From: Vibrio algivorus
GTDB taxonomy: Bacteria > Pseudomonadota > Gammaproteobacteria > Enterobacterales > Vibrionaceae
Assembly: GCF_002218005.2 (NCBI RefSeq)
Contig: NZ_AP018678.1
Location: 2,478,810 to 2,542,809, forward strand
Direction: 5' to 3'
DNA length: 64,000 bases
The first letter of the stretch is position 1. Each line of letters starts with the position of its first letter. Position numbers and translations under genes: made by a program. The notes beneath the pieces were generated by a model, which worked only from the letters and a program-made list of their open reading frames with translations, was not told the DNA's origin and ran no database searches. Positions 35,164-45,194 of the stretch are shown here, piece after piece.

Positions 35164-35763
35164 ATGAAAAAAATCTTTACTCTTTTCGCCGCTCTAGTGC
35201 TGAGTTTTGCTGCTCAAGCAGAACGCTTTCCTGAAGGTGATTACTACAAAGTGGTTGATCTACCAGCTGCTAGCTCACCTAAAGTCACTGAGTTCTTCTC
35301 ATTCTATTGCCCACACTGTCATGAATTTGAACCTATGATTGGCGCACTAAAAAAACATCTTGATGGTAATGCCGACTTTGAAAAAGTGCCCGTTTCATTC
35401 ATGGGTGGCAATATGGGTAAACCAATGAGTAAAGCTTACGCGACTATGGTTTCTCTAGATGTAGAAGACAAACTCGTTCCTGTTATGTTTAACCGTATTC
35501 ATGTGCAACGTAACGCACCAAAAGATGAAGCAGAACTACGTCAGATCTTTTTAGATAACGGTGTATCGGCTGCTGATTTTGATGGTACTTACAACAGCTT
35601 TGCCGTTGATTCTATGGTTCGTCGCTTTGACAAAGCCTTTAAAGATAGCGGCCTTTCTGGTGTTCCAACCGTCGTGGTAAACAACAAGTACATTGTTGAT
35701 GCTAGCAAGATCAAAGATATTAACGAATACTTTGATTTAATTGATTTCTTATTGAAAAAATAA
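35164..35763 (+). CDS. dsbA: Thiol:disulfide interchange protein DsbA
   Basis: DsbA (199 residues before processing) introduces disulfides into periplasmic proteins. A signal peptide covers residues 1-19 (ending FAAQA). The thioredoxin active site is CPHC (in FYCPHCHEF, near 49-52 of the precursor), identical to E. coli. The cis-proline loop is SGVPTVVV. It needs DsbB, which is not in the window. It follows srkA and ends at a strong terminator. Confidence 0.98.
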   Translation: MKKIFTLFAALVLSFAAQAERFPEGDYYKVVDLPAASSPKVTEFFSFYCPHCHEFEPMIGALKKHLDGNADFEKVPVSFMGGNMGKPMSKAYATMVSLDVEDKLVPVMFNRIHVQRNAPKDEAELRQIFLDNGVSAADFDGTYNSFAVDSMVRRFDKAFKDSGLSGVPTVVVNNKYIVDASKIKDINEYFDLIDFLLKK

Positions 35764-35778
35764 TCACTCACTGTGACT

Positions 35779-35815
35779 AAAAAACGGGAAGCCCTATCTG
35801 GCTTCCCGTTTTTAT
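35779..35815 (+). terminator. Terminator of srkA-dsbA
   Basis: Perfect 13-bp arms AAAACGGGAAGCC (35781-35793) and GGCTTCCCGTTTT (35800-35812), with a T-rich tail. An A-run on the left could also let it serve yihG on the minus strand. Confidence 0.9.
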
Positions 35816-35855
35816 TTAAGTGATCATAATGCTCAACGAAAATATTCCGTTATTT

Positions 35856-36770
35856 TTAAGCCGCCTTATCAAAGATAGACTGAACCTCTTGTCCATCACG
35901 ATAGAGATTATCTAAATACTGATCCTTATCTTTCCAACGACTACTCAACCAAGTTTGAAATTCACGTTTAAAGTTTGGCTGGTTAAAGTAATCTCCTTGC
36001 GGCACTTGTGAGATTGGGATCATGTCAATTTTGACGACAATCTTAGTTAATCTACCCATTAACATATCGCGAAACGGCTTATCGATATTATCAGGGTAAG
36101 CAAGAGTTACATCGACCACATACTCAAATTGCTCACCCATTGCCGCTAAAGTATAAGCAATACCACCCGATTTTGGTGATAGAAGATGTTGATACGGAGA
36201 ACGACGTTTTTTCGCTTTATCGTAACTATGCCGAGTGCCTTCCACATAATTGACTACCGTAGTTGGGGTATATTGAAATTTACCGCAAGAATGACGAGTT
36301 GTTTGTAAATCTTGACCTTTTTTCTCTGGATGTTTAGCAAGATATTCTTTGCTATAGCGACGCATAAACGGCATATCGAGCGCCCAACATGCTAGGCCAA
36401 CAAACGGTACATACAGTAATTCGTATTTAAGAAAAAACTTCGGCATCGGAATGCGGTTACGTAACACACTGCATAACACCACAATATCGGCCCAGCTTTG
36501 ATGATTACAAATCACTAGGTACCAACCTTGCTGAGTTAATGCTTCACCACCTTCAATTTGCCACTCAACTGGGTTAATAATATTAAGAGTGGCATTGTTG
36601 ATACTGGCCCATAACCACATTACACGATTGGCAGTATAAGACATGGTGTGCTGTACAATAGGAATGGGTACTAGCCATTTAACCACCGCCATTAAGAAAA
36701 TCCCGAATGATGCCAATGCTGTATTTATTATCACTATCAAACAGCTTATTAAAAACCGAATAACCGCCAT
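35856..36770 (-). CDS. yihG: Acyltransferase, YihG family
   Basis: 304 residues of the PlsC-like 1-acylglycerol-phosphate acyltransferase family. It has membrane helices near the N-terminus (about residues 5-40). The catalytic HX4D box is in CNHQSWADIVV, and the acceptor-binding EGTRHS motif lies about 90 residues later. E. coli YihG modifies phospholipid acyl content; the same is likely here. The ATG at 36770 has GAGGG five bases upstream; a GTG at 36788 is also open. In E. coli yihG is close to the dsbA-srkA genes too. Confidence 0.92.
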   Translation of the reverse strand: MAVIRFLISCLIVIINTALASFGIFLMAVVKWLVPIPIVQHTMSYTANRVMWLWASINNATLNIINPVEWQIEGGEALTQQGWYLVICNHQSWADIVVLCSVLRNRIPMPKFFLKYELLYVPFVGLACWALDMPFMRRYSKEYLAKHPEKKGQDLQTTRHSCGKFQYTPTTVVNYVEGTRHSYDKAKKRRSPYQHLLSPKSGGIAYTLAAMGEQFEYVVDVTLAYPDNIDKPFRDMLMGRLTKIVVKIDMIPISQVPQGDYFNQPNFKREFQTWLSSRWKDKDQYLDNLYRDGQEVQSIFDKAA

Positions 36771-36816
36771 GATACCCTCAACACTCACCTATAAATCAAA
36801 GCCCGGTATTATACCC

Positions 36817-38340
36817 CTATACCGCTTGCGCCGTTAACTGCTTTAATAAACGATCCATATTGCGATAACCTAATGCTTCCGCTAAATGTTTTTTTTCAAT
36901 CCATTCAGTCTGTGATAAATCAGCAATAGTCCGAGCGACTTTTAAAATTCGATGATAAGCGCGCACCGATAATCCCAATTGATGTAGTGCTTGTTCTAAA
37001 AATTCCGCATCCGCTTTGGCAAGCTTACATACCTGTTCAATTTCACGACTGTTTAATAACGCATTAACCTTACCACTGCGCGCCAACATCAATTGACGAG
37101 CTTGCCATACTCGCTGTTTGACCACTTGAGTTGATTCACCACGATCACCACCTTGCGATAAGGTGCCTTTGGGCAGAGCTGGAATTTCAATCGACATGTC
37201 AAAGCGATCTAACAATGGACCTGATAAACGACTTAAATAACGTAGAATAGTTTGGGGATTAGCACGGCTCTGTGAACCTTCATAATACCCCGTTGGACTC
37301 GGGTTAAGCGCTCCAACCAATTGAAAGCGAGCAGGGAAGCGAGTTTTTCCAGCAGCGCGAGAAATAATAATCTCACCCGACTCTAAAGGTTCACGCAAAG
37401 AATCCAATACTTTGCGGTCGAATTCCGGCATTTCATCTAAAAAAAGCAAGCCATTATGTGCTAAGGATATTTCTCCGGGTCTTGGAATCGAACCCCCGCC
37501 AACGAGTGCCGCCATTGAGCTGGAATGATGAGGGGATCTAAAGGGGCGATTTTTCCAATTGTGATGGTTAATTTCTACATTGGTTAACGACGCCACCGAA
37601 GCACTTTCTAATGCCTCATCATCATTCATTTCTGGTAACAAATCGCATAACCGAGAAGCCAACATCGTTTTACCGGTTCCCGGCGGACCTAAAAAGAGCA
37701 AGTTATGCGAGCCTGCCGCGGCAATTTCAAGCGCTCGTTTGCCTTGTTGTTGCCCAATAATATCTTGTAAGTCACGATCGTTATTTATCTTGGGTTGTGC
37801 TTGGTCGGAGGTAAACAGTCCCATGGTTTGCTGACCGCAGAGATCGGCACATACTTCCAATAACGTCGTCGCGGATTTATGCACTTCTTGACCAACTAAT
37901 GCGGCTTGATCACCATTATCTTTAGGCACCACTAAAATACGATCTTGTTTAATACAAGCTAATGCCGCTGGCAACACACCTTTGACTCTTCTGAGTTCGC
38001 CAGACAAAGCCAATTCACCGACAAACTCATGACTATCAAGTTTATTAATCGCGATTTGTTGAGAGGCTGCCAGAATACCTAGTGCAATAGGTAAATCAAA
38101 ACGTCCACCTTCTTTAGGTAAATCGGCAGGCGCTAAATTGACCGTAATTCTTTTAGCTGGAAATTCAAAATTCGAATTTAAAATTGCACTACGCACCCGA
38201 TCTTTGGCTTCTTTCACTGTAGTTTCAGGCAGACCGACTAATGAGAATCCAGGCATACCGTTACTGATGTGGACTTCGACCGTCACTTCTGGTGCTTCAA
38301 CCCCCACGCAGGCTCGGCTATGTATGATTGCTAATTCCAT
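36817..38340 (-). CDS. comM: ComM / YifB family AAA+ ATPase
   Basis: 507 residues with three parts: an N-terminal Lon-like domain (about 1-170), an AAA+ magnesium-chelatase-type ATPase with Walker A GPPGTGKTM, Walker B LLFLDEMPEF and a sensor arginine region, and a C-terminal Mg-chelatase helical domain. In Vibrio cholerae ComM is a hexameric helicase that drives branch migration during natural transformation. It is divergent from the ilv operon, as in E. coli, where it is called YifB. Confidence 0.95.
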   Translation of the reverse strand: MELAIIHSRACVGVEAPEVTVEVHISNGMPGFSLVGLPETTVKEAKDRVRSAILNSNFEFPAKRITVNLAPADLPKEGGRFDLPIALGILAASQQIAINKLDSHEFVGELALSGELRRVKGVLPAALACIKQDRILVVPKDNGDQAALVGQEVHKSATTLLEVCADLCGQQTMGLFTSDQAQPKINNDRDLQDIIGQQQGKRALEIAAAGSHNLLFLGPPGTGKTMLASRLCDLLPEMNDDEALESASVASLTNVEINHHNWKNRPFRSPHHSSSMAALVGGGSIPRPGEISLAHNGLLFLDEMPEFDRKVLDSLREPLESGEIIISRAAGKTRFPARFQLVGALNPSPTGYYEGSQSRANPQTILRYLSRLSGPLLDRFDMSIEIPALPKGTLSQGGDRGESTQVVKQRVWQARQLMLARSGKVNALLNSREIEQVCKLAKADAEFLEQALHQLGLSVRAYHRILKVARTIADLSQTEWIEKKHLAEALGYRNMDRLLKQLTAQAV

Positions 38341-38502
38341 TTATTCATCCATTTGTTTAAAGAATTTTTGTTTGAGTACCTATATACAAGCTTTGAAATG
38401 AACCGGATGGTGAAAAAAGTGTGAGTTTTTGCTTGTAATATGAGCAAATTCTGTGATACCACTAACACTACTGATTACGTTACGCTTTCAAATGGAATTG
38501 GA
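38341..38502. other. Divergent promoter region of comM and ilvGMEDA
   Basis: 160 AT-rich bases between comM and the ilv leader peptide. The ilv promoter must lie here, but no strong -35/-10 pair was identified. No operator was recognised. Confidence 0.5.
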
Positions 38503-38592
38503 ATGAACTCTATCGCTCGTATTAACACTCTGATTATTCTCCTAGTCGTGGTCATTATTCGGTCCGCGCGGGGATTAGTGAGCGATAAGTAA
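38503..38592 (+). CDS. ilvL: ilv operon leader peptide
   Basis: A 29-residue frame, MNSIARINTLIILLVVVIIR followed by SARGLVSDK. Fifteen of the 29 residues are Ile, Leu or Val, the three amino acids made by the operon. GGAATTGG lies just before the ATG. A terminator hairpin follows 14 bases after the stop. This is the classic form of a leader peptide that senses charged branched-chain tRNAs by ribosome stalling. The sequence differs from E. coli IlvL but the design is the same. Confidence 0.9.
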   Translation: MNSIARINTLIILLVVVIIRSARGLVSDK

Positions 38593-38638
38593 CACCAAAC
38601 ACTATCAAGCCCCCGCACTTTAAGTCGGGGGCTTTTTT
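38568..38638 (+). promoter_or_regulatory. ilv attenuator
   Basis: The terminator form has arms AAGCCCCCG... (38607-38615) and CGGGGGCTT (38626-38634), with TTTTTT after. The antiterminator form can pair GCGGGG in the leader (38568-38573) with CCCCGC (38611-38616), which destroys the terminator. Stalling on the Ile/Leu/Val codons would favour the second form. Confidence 0.85.
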
Positions 38639-38726
38639 TATCTCTTTTTAAAACGTTAAAATTCACAATTGGTTATGACAACAATAATAAGATAACGCCA
38701 ATATAGTAGGACAAGGAATACGCCTC

Positions 38727-38783
38727 ATGCAGACACAACACATGGAAGACAAACCGCAAAATGCGCAGGAGACTAAACGATGA
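38727..38783 (+). CDS. Possible 18-codon ORF overlapping the ilvG start
   Basis: ATG-to-TGA frame coding [23 protein letters not shown] lies about nine bases before its ATG. Its stop overlaps the ilvG start (ATGA), a common sign of translational coupling. It may be a second leader that tunes ilvG translation, or a chance frame. Nothing is known of the peptide. Confidence 0.35.
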   Translation: MQTQHMEDKPQNAQETKR

Positions 38784-40426
38784 ATGGAGCAGAGTTAGTA
38801 GTCAGCGCACTACAGCAAGAAGGCATCAAAACCGTTTTTGGTTACCCTGGTGGTGCAATCATGCCTATTTATGATGCACTTTATGATGGTGATGTCGAAC
38901 ATATCTTATGCCGCCACGAACAAGGTGCCGCCATGGCAGCTATTGGGATGGCACGTTCAACACAAGACGTTGCCGTTTGTATGGCCACTTCCGGCCCAGG
39001 TGCCACTAACCTTGTAACCGGTCTTGCCGATGCCTTAATGGATTCAATCCCTATCGTTGCCATCACAGGACAAGTTGCCAGTACTCATATCGGTACTGAT
39101 GCTTTCCAAGAAATGGATGTGATAGGCATGTCATTATCGTGTTGTAAACACAGTTACTTAGTGACGGATATCAACGAACTGGCTCCTACTCTTTCTGAAG
39201 CCTTTGAGTTAGCCAAATCCGGTCGCCCCGGTCCAGTATTAGTCGATATCGCGAAAGATATTCAATTAGCTCAAGCGCCAACCAAGATACTGCCTGAATT
39301 TACTCCCCCTGCTATTCCAGTTGCAACTCAGCAAGCCATCGATGAAGCTCAACAAGTTTTAGCCAATAGTCATAAGCCGGTTTTATATGTCGGTGGTGGT
39401 GTCCAACTCGCTCATGCAACCGATACAGTACGTGAGTTTTTAAAGCTAAATCCAATCCCAACCGTCAGCACTCTAAAAGGCTTAGGCACGATTGAGCGTC
39501 ATTACCCACACTACCTAGGTATGCTTGGCATGCACGGCACCAAAGCCGCTAACCTAGTAGTACAAGAATGTGATTTATTAATTGTGGTCGGTGCGCGTTT
39601 TGATGACCGAGTAACTGGCAAGCTAGATACCTTTGCTCCACACGCCAAAGTGATTCATTTAGATATTGATGCAGCGGAGTTTAATAAGCTACGTCATGCT
39701 CACGCGCCATTACGCGGCGATCTCAACCTACTGCTACCGCAACTAGAAGTAAGTAATGATGTTACTGAGTGGAACGAGCATTGCGACCGTTTAAGAAAGA
39801 AATTCAAATGGCGCTACGATCACCCGGGTGATTTGATTTATGCGCCAAAATTGTTGAAACAACTCTCTGACATGATGCCTGATAGCTCAATGATTTCAAC
39901 AGACGTAGGCCAACACCAAATGTGGGCTGCACAGCATATTCAACCTCGTGCGCCACAAAACTATATCACCTCAGCTGGCCTTGGCACCATGGGCTTTGGC
40001 CTACCGGCGGCAATGGGAGCTAAAGTCGCTCGTCCAAATGATGAGTCTATTTTGATCACTGGCGATGGCTCTTTCATGATGAATATTCAAGAGCTTGGCA
40101 CGTTAAAGCGCCGCAAAATCCCAGTAAAAATGGTACTGCTAAACAACCAACGCTTAGGCATGGTTCGTCAGTGGCAATCATTATTTTTTGATGGTCGTCA
40201 TAGTGAAACTATTTTAGATGACAACCCAGACTTCATCATGCTTGCCAAGGCATTCGATATTCCGGGAAAAACCATTACTCGCAAAGAAGAAGTAGAGCCA
40301 GCATTAAAAGAAATGCTCGCCAGTGAAACGCCTTACTTATTACACGTTTTAATTTCAGAAGAAGAAAATGTTTGGCCATTAGTGCCACCGGGCGCCGCAA
40401 ACCAAGATATGTTGGAGAACACCTAA
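38780..40426 (+). CDS. ilvG: Acetolactate synthase II large subunit
   Basis: IlvG (548 residues) condenses pyruvate with pyruvate or 2-ketobutyrate, the first shared step of Val/Leu/Ile synthesis. Catalytic Glu47 in [10 protein letters not shown] and the TPP/Mg motif [15 protein letters not shown] with LLNNQ (about 428-460) are present. The frame is intact, unlike E. coli K-12 where ilvG is frameshifted. It overlaps ilvM by one base (TAATG) so the subunits are made together. Confidence 0.98.
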   Translation: MNGAELVVSALQQEGIKTVFGYPGGAIMPIYDALYDGDVEHILCRHEQGAAMAAIGMARSTQDVAVCMATSGPGATNLVTGLADALMDSIPIVAITGQVASTHIGTDAFQEMDVIGMSLSCCKHSYLVTDINELAPTLSEAFELAKSGRPGPVLVDIAKDIQLAQAPTKILPEFTPPAIPVATQQAIDEAQQVLANSHKPVLYVGGGVQLAHATDTVREFLKLNPIPTVSTLKGLGTIERHYPHYLGMLGMHGTKAANLVVQECDLLIVVGARFDDRVTGKLDTFAPHAKVIHLDIDAAEFNKLRHAHAPLRGDLNLLLPQLEVSNDVTEWNEHCDRLRKKFKWRYDHPGDLIYAPKLLKQLSDMMPDSSMISTDVGQHQMWAAQHIQPRAPQNYITSAGLGTMGFGLPAAMGAKVARPNDESILITGDGSFMMNIQELGTLKRRKIPVKMVLLNNQRLGMVRQWQSLFFDGRHSETILDDNPDFIMLAKAFDIPGKTITRKEEVEPALKEMLASETPYLLHVLISEEENVWPLVPPGAANQDMLENT

Positions 40427-40683
40427 TGGACAGATATCAATTAAACATAAAAGCAGATGACAAACCTGTATTGTTAGAGCGAGTGTTGCGTGTAATTCGA
40501 CATCGTGGTTTTATAATCCGACAAGTGATCGCCACAGTGAACCACGAAAGTAATATTGCGACAGTAGAAATCATTGTGGATAGTAATCGACCTATCACTA
40601 TTTTGATTAATCAAATTGAAAAGTTATGGGATATTCGCACCGTCGAAACTCAACTGCTGCAAACACATTTAATAGAAGAATAA
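40426..40683 (+). CDS. ilvM: Acetolactate synthase II small subunit
   Basis: IlvM (85 residues) is a single ACT domain ([20 protein letters not shown] onward) that activates IlvG; isozyme II is normally not inhibited by valine. The start is the ATG that overlaps the ilvG stop; GGAG lies ten bases upstream. An earlier ATG in frame (inside ilvG) would add 18 residues foreign to the family. Confidence 0.95.
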   Translation: MDRYQLNIKADDKPVLLERVLRVIRHRGFIIRQVIATVNHESNIATVEIIVDSNRPITILINQIEKLWDIRTVETQLLQTHLIEE

Positions 40684-40711
40684 AAACATCGCATTGAAAA
40701 GGAAGACAAAG

Positions 40712-41650
40712 ATGGCTACAAATACCGCAGATTTTATTTGGTTTAATGGAAAAATGGTGCCTTGGGCTGAGGCTAATGTCCACGTCTTAACGCATGCTAT
40801 GCACTATGGTACTTCGGTATTTGAAGGTATTCGTTGCTACAACACCCCAAATGGGCCTATTGTATTCCGTCATAAAGAACACATGGATCGCTTAAAAGAT
40901 TCAGCAAAAATCTATCGCTTTCCAATTCCATATTCAGTAGAAGAAATGATGGAAGCCTGTCGTGAAACTCTACGCGTCAACAAGTTAGATTCTGCTTACA
41001 TTCGTCCATTAGGTTTTGTTGGTAATGTCGGACTAGGCGTTTGCCCACCGGTAGATTCAGAAATGGAAGTGATCATTGCGGCTTTCCCTTGGGGTTCTTA
41101 CCTAGGAGAGGAAGCGCTTGCTAATGGCGTCGATGCGATGATTTCAAGCTGGAATCGCGCCGCCCCAAACACCATTCCAACTGCAGCGAAAGCAGGTGGT
41201 AACTACCTCTCTTCTTTATTAGTAGGAGGAGAAGCTCGCCGTCATGGTTATGATGAAGGCATTGCCCTAAGTGTGAATGGCTACATTTCTGAAGGTGCTG
41301 GTGAAAATATTTTTGTCGTGAAGAATGGCAAGATTATCACGCCACCCGCCACCAGTTCTATCTTGCCAGGTATTACTCGTGATTCGATTGTCATCCTAGC
41401 CAAAGAGCTTGGTTATGAAATTGAAGAAGCTAATATTGCCCGAGAAGCACTCTACCTTGCCGATGAAATCTTTATGACAGGCACCGCGGCTGAAATTGTA
41501 CCGGTACGTAGTGTCGACCAAATTACGGTTGGTGCTGGCAAACGCGGTCCAATTACCGAACATATTCAATCAAGCTTCTTCGGCTTATTTGACGGTACTA
41601 CCGAAGACAAATGGGGCTGGTTAGATCCAGTATACCCTCAAGGCAAATAA
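40712..41650 (+). CDS. ilvE: Branched-chain amino acid aminotransferase
   Basis: IlvE (312 residues) does the last step of Val/Leu/Ile synthesis with glutamate as amino donor. Fold-type IV PLP enzyme: Lys160 in TAAKAGGNYLSSLL holds PLP, at the E. coli position. YGTSVFEGIRCY near 32-43 is another family mark. The ATG at 40712 has AAGGAAG in front; a TTG 18 bases upstream is open but unlikely. Confidence 0.98.
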   Translation: MATNTADFIWFNGKMVPWAEANVHVLTHAMHYGTSVFEGIRCYNTPNGPIVFRHKEHMDRLKDSAKIYRFPIPYSVEEMMEACRETLRVNKLDSAYIRPLGFVGNVGLGVCPPVDSEMEVIIAAFPWGSYLGEEALANGVDAMISSWNRAAPNTIPTAAKAGGNYLSSLLVGGEARRHGYDEGIALSVNGYISEGAGENIFVVKNGKIITPPATSSILPGITRDSIVILAKELGYEIEEANIAREALYLADEIFMTGTAAEIVPVRSVDQITVGAGKRGPITEHIQSSFFGLFDGTTEDKWGWLDPVYPQGK

Positions 41651-41719
41651 GCCTAAATAACGGGGTAGTTTACCAATATTGATTGACCAATTTATTAAGA
41701 TTTAAAAGGATTTAACATT

Positions 41720-43561
41720 ATGCCTATCTACCGCTCCGCCACCACAACTCACGGCCGTAACATGGCTGGTGCACGTGCATTATGGCGTGCCACTGGTGTC
41801 AAAGAAGAAGACTTCGGTAAACCAATTATCGCAGTGGTTAACTCATTTACTCAGTTTGTTCCCGGTCACGTGCACCTAAAAGACATGGGCCAACTGGTAG
41901 CTGCTGAAATTGAAAAAGCTGGCGGTATCGCTAAAGAATTTAACACTATCGCGGTTGATGATGGTATCGCTATGGGTCACGGCGGCATGCTGTATTCCCT
42001 ACCATCGCGTGAATTGATTGCCGATTCAGTGGAATACATGGTTAACGCTCACTGCGCTGATGCCATGGTCTGTATATCTAACTGTGACAAAATCACCCCA
42101 GGGATGTTAATGGCATCACTGCGCCTTAATATCCCAGTGATCTTTGTTTCTGGTGGCCCAATGGAAGCGGGTAAAACGAAGCTTTCAGATCAACTGATCA
42201 AACTTGATTTAGTTGACGCCATGATCCAAGGGGCTGATCCAAAAGTTTCTGATGAACAAAGTGAACAAGTTGAACGCTCTGCTTGCCCAACGTGTGGTTC
42301 TTGTTCAGGCATGTTTACCGCTAACTCAATGAACTGCTTAACCGAAGCGCTAGGCTTAAGCCAACCGGGTAATGGTTCAATGCTGGCTACTCACGCAGAC
42401 CGTGAACAACTTTTCTTAACCGCAGGTCAACGTATTGTTGATCTGACTAAGCGTTACTACCTAGAAGATGATGATTCAGCGCTGCCACGCAATATTGCCA
42501 ATAAAGATGCTTTTGAAAATGCCATGGCACTCGATATTGCAATGGGTGGCTCAACCAATACCGTTCTTCACTTATTGGCCGCCGCGCAAGAAGGTGAAAT
42601 TGACTTTGTAATGGACGATATTGATCGTATGTCTCGTCAAATTCCAAATATCTGTAAAGTGGCACCATCAACACCAAAATACCACATGGAAGATGTTCAC
42701 CGCGCTGGTGGTGTTATGGCGATTTTAGCTGAACTTGATCGTGCAGGTCTTATCAACAATCAAACCAAAACCGTACTTGGCCTCACCATGTCCGAGCAAT
42801 TAGCACAATACGACATCATGCAAACTGAATCTGAAGAAGTGAAAAAATTCTTCCGTGCAGGTCCTGCAGGTATCCGCACCACTAAAGCCTTCTCACAAGA
42901 TTGTCGTTGGGATACGTTAGATGATGATCGTGAAAATGGCTGTATTCGCACTAAAGAACACGCCTTTAGCCAAGATGGTGGTCTTGCCGTATTAAGCGGT
43001 AATATCGCACTCGATGGTTGTATCGTAAAAACAGCCGGAGTTGATGAAAGCATTCTAAAATTCCAAGGTCCAGCAGTCGTATTTGAAAGCCAAGAAGATG
43101 CAGTTGAAGGCATTCTAGGTGGTAAAGTTAAAGCTGGAGATGTGGTCGTGATCCGCTATGAAGGCCCGAAAGGTGGTCCTGGCATGCAAGAAATGCTTTA
43201 TCCAACCACTTACCTAAAATCGATGGGCTTAGGCAAAGAATGCGCGCTATTAACTGATGGACGCTTCTCTGGTGGCACTTCAGGTTTATCTATTGGCCAT
43301 GCTTCTCCAGAAGCCGCTAATGGCGGTACTATCGGTTTAGTTAATCAAGGCGATATTATCACGATTGATATTCCTAATCGTACTATTGAATTGGAAGTTA
43401 GCGAGCAAGAGCTAGCAGAACGCCGCGCGAAACAAGATCAATTAGGTTGGAAACCAGCTGCTCGTGAGCGTAGTGTCTCTTATGCGCTAAAAGCTTATGC
43501 CATGCTAGCCACCAGCGCTGATAAAGGTGCGGTACGTGATAAATCTAAGCTTGAGGAATAA
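41720..43561 (+). CDS. ilvD: Dihydroxy-acid dehydratase
   Basis: IlvD (613 residues) dehydrates dihydroxy-acids to 2-keto acids in Val/Ile synthesis. Cluster cysteines are in CISNCDK (about 118-124) and [11 protein letters not shown] (about 192-202), the pattern of the oxygen-sensitive [4Fe-4S] type. [10 protein letters not shown] near the start and [13 protein letters not shown] near the end are family signatures. AAAAGGA precedes the ATG. It lies between ilvE (69 bases) and ilvA (5 bases). Confidence 0.98.
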   Translation: MPIYRSATTTHGRNMAGARALWRATGVKEEDFGKPIIAVVNSFTQFVPGHVHLKDMGQLVAAEIEKAGGIAKEFNTIAVDDGIAMGHGGMLYSLPSRELIADSVEYMVNAHCADAMVCISNCDKITPGMLMASLRLNIPVIFVSGGPMEAGKTKLSDQLIKLDLVDAMIQGADPKVSDEQSEQVERSACPTCGSCSGMFTANSMNCLTEALGLSQPGNGSMLATHADREQLFLTAGQRIVDLTKRYYLEDDDSALPRNIANKDAFENAMALDIAMGGSTNTVLHLLAAAQEGEIDFVMDDIDRMSRQIPNICKVAPSTPKYHMEDVHRAGGVMAILAELDRAGLINNQTKTVLGLTMSEQLAQYDIMQTESEEVKKFFRAGPAGIRTTKAFSQDCRWDTLDDDRENGCIRTKEHAFSQDGGLAVLSGNIALDGCIVKTAGVDESILKFQGPAVVFESQEDAVEGILGGKVKAGDVVVIRYEGPKGGPGMQEMLYPTTYLKSMGLGKECALLTDGRFSGGTSGLSIGHASPEAANGGTIGLVNQGDIITIDIPNRTIELEVSEQELAERRAKQDQLGWKPAARERSVSYALKAYAMLATSADKGAVRDKSKLEE

Positions 43562-43566
43562 TCCTT

Positions 43567-45114
43567 ATGCCAGATGAATCCCAAACACCAAATTTGCCTT
43601 ATACCGGCGCAGAATACCTGCGCCATATTCTACGTGCACCCGTCTATGAAGCGGCAATCGTCACTCCTTTTCAAGAAATGACACGCTTATCAGAGCGCTT
43701 AGGCAATAAAGTTCAGTTAAAGCGCGAAGATCGCCAACCAGTACACTCATTCAAGCTACGCGGCGCCTACAACATGGTCGCCAGTTTAACTGAAGTACAA
43801 AAGCAGGCGGGAGTGATCACCGCCTCTGCTGGTAATCATGCACAAGGCATCGCACTGTCCGGTAATCTACTCAATATCAAAGCGATTATCGTTATGCCGA
43901 CGACGACTCCAGATATTAAAGTCACTGCGGTACGTAACTTTGGTGGTGAAGTATTACTCCACGGCAGCAACTTTGATGAAGCCAAAGCCGAAGCAGAACG
44001 TTTAGCCGAGTTACATGGCTACTCCTATGTACCGCCTTTTGATCATCCATTAGTGATCGCAGGCCAAGGCACTATTGGTATGGAAATGCTGCAACAAAAC
44101 GGCCACTTAGATTATATCTTTGTGCCAGTTGGTGGAGGTGGTCTCGCAGCCGGAGTGGCGGTTTTAATCAAACAGCTGATGCCGGAAATCAAAGTAATCG
44201 CAGTTGAGCCGGAAGATTCAGCTTGTTTGAAAGCCGCGCTCGATGCAGGTAAGCCTGTACCACTTGATCGGGTCAGTATGTTCGCCGACGGCGTGGCAGT
44301 GAAAATCATCGGCAATGAAACCTTCCGCGTTTGCCAGGAATACCTTGATGGACACATTACCGTTTCTAGCGATGAAATCTGCGCAGCAGTCAAAGATATT
44401 TTTGAAGATACACGTGCGATTGCCGAACCTTCAGGCGCTCTCGCTTTAGCCGGTTTGAAGAAGTTTGCTGAACAACATCAACTGCAAGGTAAACAACTCG
44501 GCACTGTGCTTTCTGGTGCAAATACTAACTTCCATGGACTACGCTATGTTTCAGAACGTTGCGAACTCGGTGAAAAACGTGAAGGTTTGTTAGCAGTCAC
44601 TATTCCTGAACGCAAAGGCGCATTCTTTGAGTTTTGTAATCTGATTGGTGGCCGTGCAGTAACAGAGTTTAACTATCGTTATAACGATGATACTCAAGCT
44701 AATATTTTTGTTGGGGTCCGGCTACAAAATGGCCAGCAAGAGTTAGATCATATCGTAGAAGATTTACGTCAAGGCGGCTATCCAGTCGCCGATTTATCTG
44801 ATGACGAAATGGCGAAGCTACACATTCGATACATGGTGGGCGGAAAGCCACTCAAACCATTAAAAGAACGTTTATACAGCTTTGAATTTCCTGAATCTCC
44901 GGGGGCACTACTGAATTTTCTTAGTACGCTTGGCACCCACTGGAATATCAGCTTATTCAACTACCGTAATCATGGCGCAGATTATGGTCGAGTATTATGT
45001 GGTTTTGAACTAGATGATTCCGATTTAGAACGCTTTTCCGCTCATCTAAAAGAGCTGGGTTATCAATATAAAGATGAAAATGACAGCCCATCATATAAGT
45101 TCTTTTTAAGTTAA
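43567..45114 (+). CDS. ilvA: Threonine ammonia-lyase, biosynthetic
   Basis: IlvA (515 residues) deaminates threonine to 2-ketobutyrate, the first step to isoleucine. PLP Lys63 in HSFKLRGAYN, the PLP phosphate loop GGGGLAAG, and two C-terminal ACT-like domains (about residues 335-515) that bind isoleucine for feedback inhibition mark it as the biosynthetic rather than the catabolic enzyme. Last gene of ilvGMEDA; a terminator follows. ilvC is not next to it. Confidence 0.98.
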   Translation: MPDESQTPNLPYTGAEYLRHILRAPVYEAAIVTPFQEMTRLSERLGNKVQLKREDRQPVHSFKLRGAYNMVASLTEVQKQAGVITASAGNHAQGIALSGNLLNIKAIIVMPTTTPDIKVTAVRNFGGEVLLHGSNFDEAKAEAERLAELHGYSYVPPFDHPLVIAGQGTIGMEMLQQNGHLDYIFVPVGGGGLAAGVAVLIKQLMPEIKVIAVEPEDSACLKAALDAGKPVPLDRVSMFADGVAVKIIGNETFRVCQEYLDGHITVSSDEICAAVKDIFEDTRAIAEPSGALALAGLKKFAEQHQLQGKQLGTVLSGANTNFHGLRYVSERCELGEKREGLLAVTIPERKGAFFEFCNLIGGRAVTEFNYRYNDDTQANIFVGVRLQNGQQELDHIVEDLRQGGYPVADLSDDEMAKLHIRYMVGGKPLKPLKERLYSFEFPESPGALLNFLSTLGTHWNISLFNYRNHGADYGRVLCGFELDDSDLERFSAHLKELGYQYKDENDSPSYKFFLS

Positions 45115-45143
45115 CGACAAAGCTCAACTAGTCTAAGAAACTA

Positions 45144-45187
45144 AGGCACTTATCATCCCACACAGAGCGATGATAAGTGCTTTTTTA
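45144..45187 (+). terminator. Terminator of ilvGMEDA
   Basis: Perfect 12-bp arms GCACTTATCATC (45146-45157) and GATGATAAGTGC (45169-45180), then TTTTTT. Confidence 0.9.
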
Positions 45188-45194
45188 TTTGTCA

